A DNA stretch of 64,000 bases, from assembly GCA_007449985.2 (NCBI GenBank), contig VIIQ02000693.1, forward strand, positions 62,001 through 126,000, in the 5' to 3' direction. The stretch is from Desmodesmus armatus (Eukaryota > Chlorophyta > Chlorophyceae > Sphaeropleales > Scenedesmaceae). Below the pieces are notes generated by a model. It saw only the letters and a program-made list of their open reading frames with translations, searched no databases and was not told the DNA's origin. Every line of letters starts with the position of its first letter. Within the stretch, counting starts at the first letter, position 1. Below are positions 57,501 through 64,000 of this stretch, piece by piece. The translations under genes were made by a program, and so were the position numbers.

Positions 57501-60500
57501 TTCGCTAGGTGTAGGAGGCAAGGGGGAGGCAGGGAGTGGCAGCCCCCTAGCAGATATGAGGTTGTAGGCATGTGCATACTTCAATGGCGGTGTCTCGTGG
57601 TGTTTTTGGTGGGCTCAAATGGGCTTTCGGAGGTGCCCTGGCAACTTCGGTTGCATGAGCAAGCCTTCGGAGGGGACCAATAGTGCTTCGCTAGGTGTAG
57701 GAGGCAAGGGGGAGGCAGGGAGTGGCAGCCCCCTAGCAGATATGAGGTTGTAGGCATGTGCATACTTCAATGGCGGTGTCTCGTGGTGTTTTCGGTGGGC
57801 TCAAATGGGCTTTCGGAGGTGCCCTGGCAACTTCGGTTGCATGAGCAAGCCTTCGGAGGGGACCAATAGTGGTTCGCTAGGTGTAAGAGGCAAGGGGGAG
57901 GCAGGGAGTGGTAGCCCCCTAGCAGATAAGAGGCTGTAGGCATGTGCACACTTCAGTGGCAGTGTCTTGTGGTGTTTTCGGTGGGCTGAAATGGGCTTTC
58001 AGAGGTGCCCTTGCAACTTCGGTTGCATGAGCAAGCCTTTGAAGGGACCAATAGTGCTTCGCTAGGGGTAGGAGGCAAGGGGGAGGCAGGGAGTGGTAGC
58101 CCCCTAGCAGATATGGAGCTGTATGCATGTGCATACTTCAGTGGCGGTGTCTTGTGGTGTTTTCGGTGGGCTCAAATGGGCTTTCGGAGCTGCCCTTGCA
58201 ACTTCGGTTGCATGAGCAAGCCTTTGGAGGGGACCAATAGTGCTTCGCTAGGTGTAGGAGGCAAGGGGGAGGCAGGGAGTGGCAGCCCCCTAGTAGATAT
58301 GAGGTTGTAGGCATGTTCACACTTCAGTGGCGGTGTCTCGTGGTGCTTTCAGTGGGCTCAAATGGGCTTTCGGAGCTGCCCTTGCAACTTCGGTTGCATG
58401 TCCAAGCCTTCGGAGGGACCAATAGTGCTTCGCTAGGTGTTGGAGGCAAGGGGGGGACAGGGAGTGGTAGCCCCCTAGCAGATATGAGGCTGTAGGCATG
58501 TTCACACTTCAGTGGCGGTGTCTCATGGTGCTTTCGGTGGGCTCAAATGGGCTTTCGGAGGTGCCCTGGCAACTTCGGTTGCATGTCCAAGCCTTCGGAG
58601 GGGACCAATAGTGCTTCGCTAGGTGTAGAGGGCAAAGGGAAGGCAGGGAGTGGTAGCCCCCTAGCAGATATGAGGCTGTAGGCATGTGCACACTTCAGTG
58701 GCAGTGTCTTGTGGTGTTTTCGGTGGGCTCAAATGGGCTTTCAGAGGTGCCCTTGCAACTTCGGTTGTATGTCCAAGCCTTCGGAGGGACCAATAGTGGT
58801 TCGCTAGGTGTAGGAGGCAAGGGTGAGGCAGGGAGTGGTAGCCCCCTAGCAGATGGAGCTGTAGGCATGTTCACACTGTAGTGGCGGTGTCTCGTGGTGC
58901 TTTCGGTGGGCTCAAATGGGCTTTCGGAGGTGCCCTGGCAACTTCGGTTGCATGAGCAAGCCTTCGGAGGGGACCAATAGTGCTTCGCTAGGTGTAGGAG
59001 GCAAGGGGGAGGCAGGGAGTGGCAGCCCCCTAGCAGATAAGAGGCTGTAGGCATGTGCACACTTCAGTGGCAGTGTCTTGTGGTGTTTTCGGTGGGCTCG
59101 AATGGGCTTTTGGAGCTGCCCTTGCAACTTCGGTTGCATGAGCAAGCCTTCGGAGGGGACCAATAGTGGTTCGCCAGGTGTAGGAGGCAAGGGGGAGGCA
59201 GGGAGTGGTAGCCCCCTAGCAGATATGAGGCTGTAGGCATGTTCACACTTCAGTGGCAGTGTCTCGTGGTGTTTTCGGTTGGCTCAAATGGGCTTTCGGA
59301 GCTGCCCTGGCAACTATGGTTGCATGTCCAAGCCTTCGGAGGGGACCAATAGTGCTTCGCTAGGTGTAGAGGGCAAAGGGGAGGCAGGGAGTGGTAGCCC
59401 CCTAGTAGATATGAGGTTGTAGGCATGTTCACACTTCAGTGGCGGTGTCTCGTGGTGCTTTCAGTGGGCTCAAATGGGCTTTCGGAGCTGCCCTTGCAAC
59501 TTCGGTTGCATGTCCAAGCCTTCGGAGGGACCAATAGTGCTTCGCTAGGTGTTGGAGGCAAGGGGGGGACAGGGAGTGGTAGCCCCCTAGCAGATATGAG
59601 GCTGTAGGCATGTTCACACTTCAGTGGCGGTGTCTCATGGTGCTTTCGGTGGGCTCAAATGGGCTTTCGGAGGTGCCCTGGCAACTTCGGTTGCATGTCC
59701 AAGCCTTCGGAGGGGACCAATAGTGCTTCGCTAGGTGTAGAGGGCAAAGGGAAGGCAGGGAGTGGTAGCCCCCTAGCAGATATGAGGCTGTAGGCATGTG
59801 CACACTTCAGTGGCAGTGTCTTGTGGTGTTTTCGGTGGGCTCAAATGGGCTTTCAGAGGTGCCCTTGCAACTTCGGTTGTATGTCCAAGCCTTCGGAAGG
59901 ACCAATAGTGGTTCGCTAGGTGTAGGAGGCAAGGGTGAGGCAGGGAGTGGTAGCCCCCTAGCAGATGGAGCTGTAGGCATGTTCACACTGTAGTGGCGGT
60001 GTCTCGTGGTGCTTTCGGTGGGCTCAAATGGGCTTTCGGAGGTGCCCTGGCAACTTCGGTTGCATGAGCAAGCCTTCGGAGGGGACCAATAGTGCTTCGC
60101 TAGGTGTAGGAGGCAAGGGGGAGGCAGGGAGTGGCAGCCCCCTAGCAGATAAGAGGCTGTAGGCATGTGCACACTTCAGTGGCAGTGTCTTGTGGTGTTT
60201 TCGGTGGGCTCGAATGGGCTTTTGGAGCTGCCCTTGCAACTTCGGTTGCATGAGCAAGCCTTCGGAGGGGACCAATAGTGGTTCGCCTGGTGTAGGAGGC
60301 AAGGGGGAGGCGAGGAGTGGTAGCCCCCTAGCAGATATGAGGCTGTAGGCATGTGCACACTTCAGTGGCAATGTCTCGTGGTGTTTTCGGTGGGCTCAAA
60401 TGGGCTTTCGGAGGTGCCCTGGCAACCATGGTTGCATGTCCAAGCCTTCGGAGGGGACCAATAGTGCTTCGCTAGGTGTAGAGGGCAAAGGGGAGGCAGG

Positions 60501-60800
60501 GAGTGGTAGCCCCCTAGCAGATATGAGGATGTAGGCATGTGCACACTTCAGTGGCAGTGTCTTGTGGTGTTTTCGGTGGGCTCAAATGGGCTTTCGGAGC
60601 TGCCCTGGCAACTTTGGTTGCATGTCCAAGCCTTCGGAGGGGACCAAAAGTGCTTCGCTAGGTGTAGGAGGCAAGGGGGAGGCAGGGAATGGTAGCCCCC
60701 TAGCAGATATGAGGTTGTAGGCATGTGCACACTTCAGTGGGGATGTCTAGTGGGTTTTTTCGGTGGGCTCAAAGCGGCTTTCAGAGCCGCCTTGGCAACT
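54541..60800 (+). repeat. ~186-bp satellite array, right block (about 33 monomers)
   Basis: The array resumes in register with the left block: positions 54612, 54798, 54984 and 55322 match 46347, 46533, 46719 and 47057 at a constant offset of 8,265 bp, which equals 2,227 plus the element and one TSD (6,038). Further recurrences at ~2,597 bp (55541/58138, 55912/58509) and ~1,112 bp (58317/59429, 58509/59621) show several overlapping higher-order units. The last monomer decays from about 60740 and similarity ends near 60800. Confidence 0.95.
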
Positions 60801-62520
60801 TGACCTCATGAGCTCATCATCTAGTGTGACGAAGCGGAGCACTGACTTAGTGGGATTGCTGCTACCTAGCACCCCTAGGGGTGTACAATGTGGATTGCTG
60901 CCTCAAGCTTGCAGCAGTAATGCTTTGAGCCAGCTGGTTGAGCTGCGTGAAGTAGACCAATACTGAGACTCTCCCGTATACTCACTTGACATATGGAATA
61001 ATCACCAGAGCCTGTACTTGTGAAACACTGCCAGTTGTTTACTCAAATACAGTCAAAGCCGAGTGCGATGCACACCGCACCACACCGGCACAATTGGATC
61101 AGACCACAGTGTAAAACCCTGCCCAAAACTTGGCAGTGTCACTGCACTTGTGCATCGCGATCGCAGCACTATACTTATCCCAGCCACCCGAAAGCATCCA
61201 TTCATCATAACAACACTGCCACGCAACAGTATCTGGCATGATCTCACACATTACTCGAGAGTCCATGCTGACTGCTTACAACACATATCTAGTCAACCAA
61301 TGTCTTGACGCACCCAGGCTTGTACTGTAGAGCCTCATGCGCAACGTATGGTGAGGATTGCTACTCACTCAGCAAGATTTGGTCAGTGCAGCTACCCCTA
61401 GCGTCAACTAAGGCAGTAAAGCAGTGACCTAGTAGGATTACTGCTAGGTGTGTACACGTCCCCGCCCCACTGCTGCTGGGATACCACAACACCGCATCAT
61501 CACTCACATTGAGTAGAGACAAACAACAAACCAACAAAGCAACATGCAACAGCTACTGCCACATAGCTGATGCGCAACGCACGAGAAAAACCGCAGGTTG
61601 CCTGTAGAGACCGCTGTTGCTGCCACACAACTCAAGTCCACAGTAATTTTTTTGTTTTTCCTGTTTTCAAACCACAGCATCTAGGCACATCCAGACACTG
61701 GGCACACATACACTGCAAGACATATTATGCTTGTTTGTTGCAGACCCAGCCAAACACATACAAACAGAAACTGACAGACAACACAACCGTTGCTACATCT
61801 GCTGCACACAAGTGAGCCTTGCAACACCCTCTTTACTGCCAGGTGTGCACAACACACTGAGCCTGATCAGCACCAACAGTGGCCAATTGCGCTCACTGCT
61901 GCTATGCATGCACGCATGACAGATGCCCAATACAGATATGAGGCGCGAGATCTCCGCAAGAGCCAGCAGAGTGGGCCCTATGTGTATCAAGTAGTGCATC
62001 AGCAAGTGCGGTGCACCGTTGAAGCCGCGTAGGTTCTCACGCGGCTTTGCATACGTCATGCGTGGATTGTAAGTACACCCAAAGCTGTTGCACCCCAACA
62101 CGGCCGGATACAAGGGCCTGTTGCGGGGTGCCTGCATGGCTATGGCGCTGTCACCACAGGTCCCGCTGGGAAAAGAGCCGAAAAGAAATGAAACAAGGCA
62201 CAACAGCTGGTATCAAACGTCAAGAGGCGCCTGGAGACTTCGATGCCAGCTCTTCTTACACCACGACTCGGGGTATAACAGCACGTTAAGTAGAGTCATC
62301 TGGACGTGACAGAAAAGTTAATAACAGTCTTAGAATGCTATTGGGGGTCTGCCGTGCGCTTACAGTTCGCAAGTGGGTCGGCTGTGTACCCATCGACCCT
62401 GCTACATGCCCACAGTCAACAAGTCCGCCATGAGAGCGAGGCCATAAAAGGCTAGCGGTGTGATGTCCTGGACAAACATCAAGCTACATAGCTCACGCAG
62501 TACCTCTGCAAGTACCTTAC
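60801..62520. other. Intergenic region right of the satellite
   Basis: No gene is supported. A degraded pair of short repeats, 'gcactgacttagtgggattgc' type, lies at about 60838-60860 and 61413-61450. The 25-bp inverted dispersed repeat copy lies at 62386-62410, and the aquaporin promoter is at the end. Confidence 0.4.
62386..62410 (-). repeat. Dispersed repeat, copy 2
   Basis: Reverse complement of 42446-42470, identical over 25 bp. It lies about 150 bp upstream of the aquaporin start codon. Confidence 0.6.
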
Positions 62521-62523
62521 CGG

Positions 62524-62530
62524 TATAAAA
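62524..62530 (+). promoter_or_regulatory. TATA box of the aquaporin gene
   Basis: TATAAAA sits 32-38 bp before the ATG at 62562. Transcription from the usual distance of ~30 bp would give a very short 5' leader. A second CATAAAAG element at about 62444 is an alternative. Confidence 0.55.
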
Positions 62531-62561
62531 CGACAGCTGCAGCCAAGACATAGCTGCAGAC

Positions 62562-63969
62562 ATGGCAGAAGACCGCAACGATCACAGTGATTGCAACTCC
62601 GACCAGCTTCAGGGCAAGGTGGACAAGGACTCGTTGTTCACCAACTATGCTCCGATCACCTCAAGGGCATTTGCCACATCTCTGATCCTGGAATTGCTGG
62701 GTGCGTCCATATAAGCGCGCCCTTGTTTCGGAGAGCCGTTGCATTGTGACTCAGCGTCGATTTCTTGGTTTCTGCATGCTCGCTTGCGCGTGCTGCTGTC
62801 CAGAAACAACCAGACAGCCCAGCCTGCAGTGATGGTGATCTGCACCTGCTGCACTTTCAGTAATGGAGTTCTGCACTTCCGCATTCACAGGCACCTTGAT
62901 CTTCACATTCCTTGGAACCACTGTTGAAGATAAGATCCTGGGGTACGTCTGCCGACAGTGGCCCAGTACCAGGGAGCCTAGGCGCTTGCAGGCTGCAGCT
63001 GCACATCAGTCAAATTTGCTACTGCAGCCGTTGGCTGGCAGATGAATGCAGGTTGCATGCATTGCGCAGGTTCAGCACAGCAAAGGTAGCAGAAACGAGA
63101 CCTGATTGCCAGTTTGGTGACGTGAAATGCTGTTCAGAACCTGTGCACCAGCTGGGGCTATGTGCATCTTTGTGCATGATATCATGCATCGATGCGGGCT
63201 GGTGCATGGCGTCAAAGCAGACAAGACCAAGCAGCACCATACAATCGACATGATGCAGTTCAACCTAGCCCAGTCCAGGGCCAACGGACAGGACTATTGT
63301 GAGCTGTTGCTGGTCCTGCTGCTGCCCCCTGTCATGCAGGCCATTTGTCAACGGCCTGTCTCTGGTAAGTCTGCACCCCAGGCAGCCCCTGATGCACTGT
63401 ACTGCGCTGTATTGTACTGCACCGTACTGTACTATACCGTACAATACCGTACCATTTGATACAGTACCGTACCGTACTGTACTCTGCTGTACTAAATTGT
63501 ACTGAATGGGACTGAGCTGGGGCTGTATCAAATTGTGCTGCACAGTACGGCACCGGTGGTACTGTAAGTAATGTACCGTGATGCGCTCACGGCTGGCTTG
63601 CCAACCTGCCGTGTGTTACCCCGCAGGCCGTGGTCATCTACTTTGCTGCCAACATCAGTGGGGGACACATGAACCCTGTGAGTCGGCAGAGCGCGCTTGG
63701 AAACAAAACCCTGTTTGGTTTGGGGTGGTGTGATTTGACTTGGTTTGGTGGCTGTTTGGTGGCCACGCTGAGCATGTGCAGCCTGCTCGTGCTCTGTAGG
63801 CTACAGACACAGAAGCAAACCGCTGCACACGCATGTTTACTGTCACTGCTAGACCCTAACACTGCTGCTGCCACGTCTGCTGCTGGCTTGGCTGTAGGCT
63901 GTGACCTTCAGTGTGTTCATCAGCGGATACTTCCCTGCACTGCACGCCTGCTGCTACGTGATTGCCCAG
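62562..63969 (+). CDS. Aquaporin / major intrinsic protein, 5' part
   Basis: Exons 62562-62700, 62891-62942, 63340-63364, 63627-63677 and 63898-63969, then GTAAGC; the gene continues past the window. Phases 1, 2, 0, 0 agree. MIP proteins form membrane channels for water or small solutes. The N-terminus is hydrophilic and acidic (MAEDRNDHSDCNSDQ). Helix 1 is LELLGTLIFTFLGT, helix 2 is GPFVNGLSLAVVIYFAAN, then the first pore signature SGGHMNPAVTF, whose NPA is built across the exon 4-5 junction (AACCCT|GCTGTG). Helix 3 starts ISGYFPALHACCYVIAQ. The second NPA and selectivity-filter residues lie outside, so the subfamily cannot be set. Exon 3 is only 25 nt; without it frame and helix 2 are lost. 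Confidence 0.88.
63395..63585 (+). repeat. GTAC-rich degenerate simple repeat in an aquaporin intron
   Basis: Many overlapping 'gtactgtac', 'accgtac' and 'gtattgtac' units, mostly self-complementary, fill the intron between exons 3 and 4. Confidence 0.7.
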
Positions 63970-64000
63970 GTAAGCACGACACAGAGGGGCTAGTGGGACA

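Noticed and set aside
44851..60760. Dozens of 60-121-codon minus-strand frames, one per satellite monomer
   Set aside because: They arise because the monomer length is divisible by three. They drift with the monomer, merge when the stop mutates, and have no gene context.
44851..60800. CRISPR-like regular repetition
   Set aside because: The whole monomer repeats with no unique spacers, and the genome is eukaryotic.

Overview
The window is nuclear DNA of a chlorophyte green alga. Pointers are chloroplast light-stress (ELIP-type) proteins, a plastid-type alpha/beta hydrolase resembling chlorophyllase, many short GT-AG introns, CAG-rich low-complexity coding sequence and TGTAA motifs downstream of stops. 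I could not place it to genus. Gene models were built by hand by matching splice sites and intron phase across exons. All computed intron phases agree for five models (two ELIPs, TBC protein, giant ectodomain protein, hydrolase) and for the visible part of a sixth (aquaporin).

Layout. 0.8-4.1 kb: two near-identical ELIP-like genes in head-to-head orientation sharing a 297-bp promoter. 5.6-8.3 kb: a coiled-coil/low-complexity protein gene with a 28-unit CAG tract and an unresolved splice phase. 8.3-11.6 kb: no gene seen. 11.6-17.9 kb (minus): a 12-exon TBC-domain Rab-GAP, 944 aa, whose TBC domain is split by a long low-complexity insert. 18.5-34.7 kb (plus, divergent from it): a 29-exon gene for a 2,820-aa single-pass membrane protein. 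Its ectodomain has repeated FN3-like 'D/NEPGTV' units around a central cohesin-like plus bacterial-Ig-like block that resembles animal TMEM132 ectodomains. 36.2-39.9 kb: a 7-exon, 458-aa alpha/beta hydrolase with a transit-peptide-like N-terminus and C-terminal membrane segments. 39.9-44.8 kb: gene-poor. 44.85-60.8 kb: about 53 copies of a ~186-bp satellite with higher-order structure, interrupted by a complete 6,033-bp Ty3/gypsy chromovirus with LTRs that look identical and a perfect 5-bp target duplication. 62.5 kb to the end: the 5' part of an aquaporin gene, including a 25-nt microexon, running off the window.

Themes. The promoter pairs (ELIP/ELIP and TBC/giant) suggest shared regulation of neighbours. 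Several introns carry tandem duplications that copy an exon-intron junction; in the hydrolase both upstream copies of the acceptor have lost their AG. The giant TMEM132-like protein is the best candidate here for something undescribed. The satellite plus young chromovirus block marks a heterochromatic, possibly centromere-like, segment.
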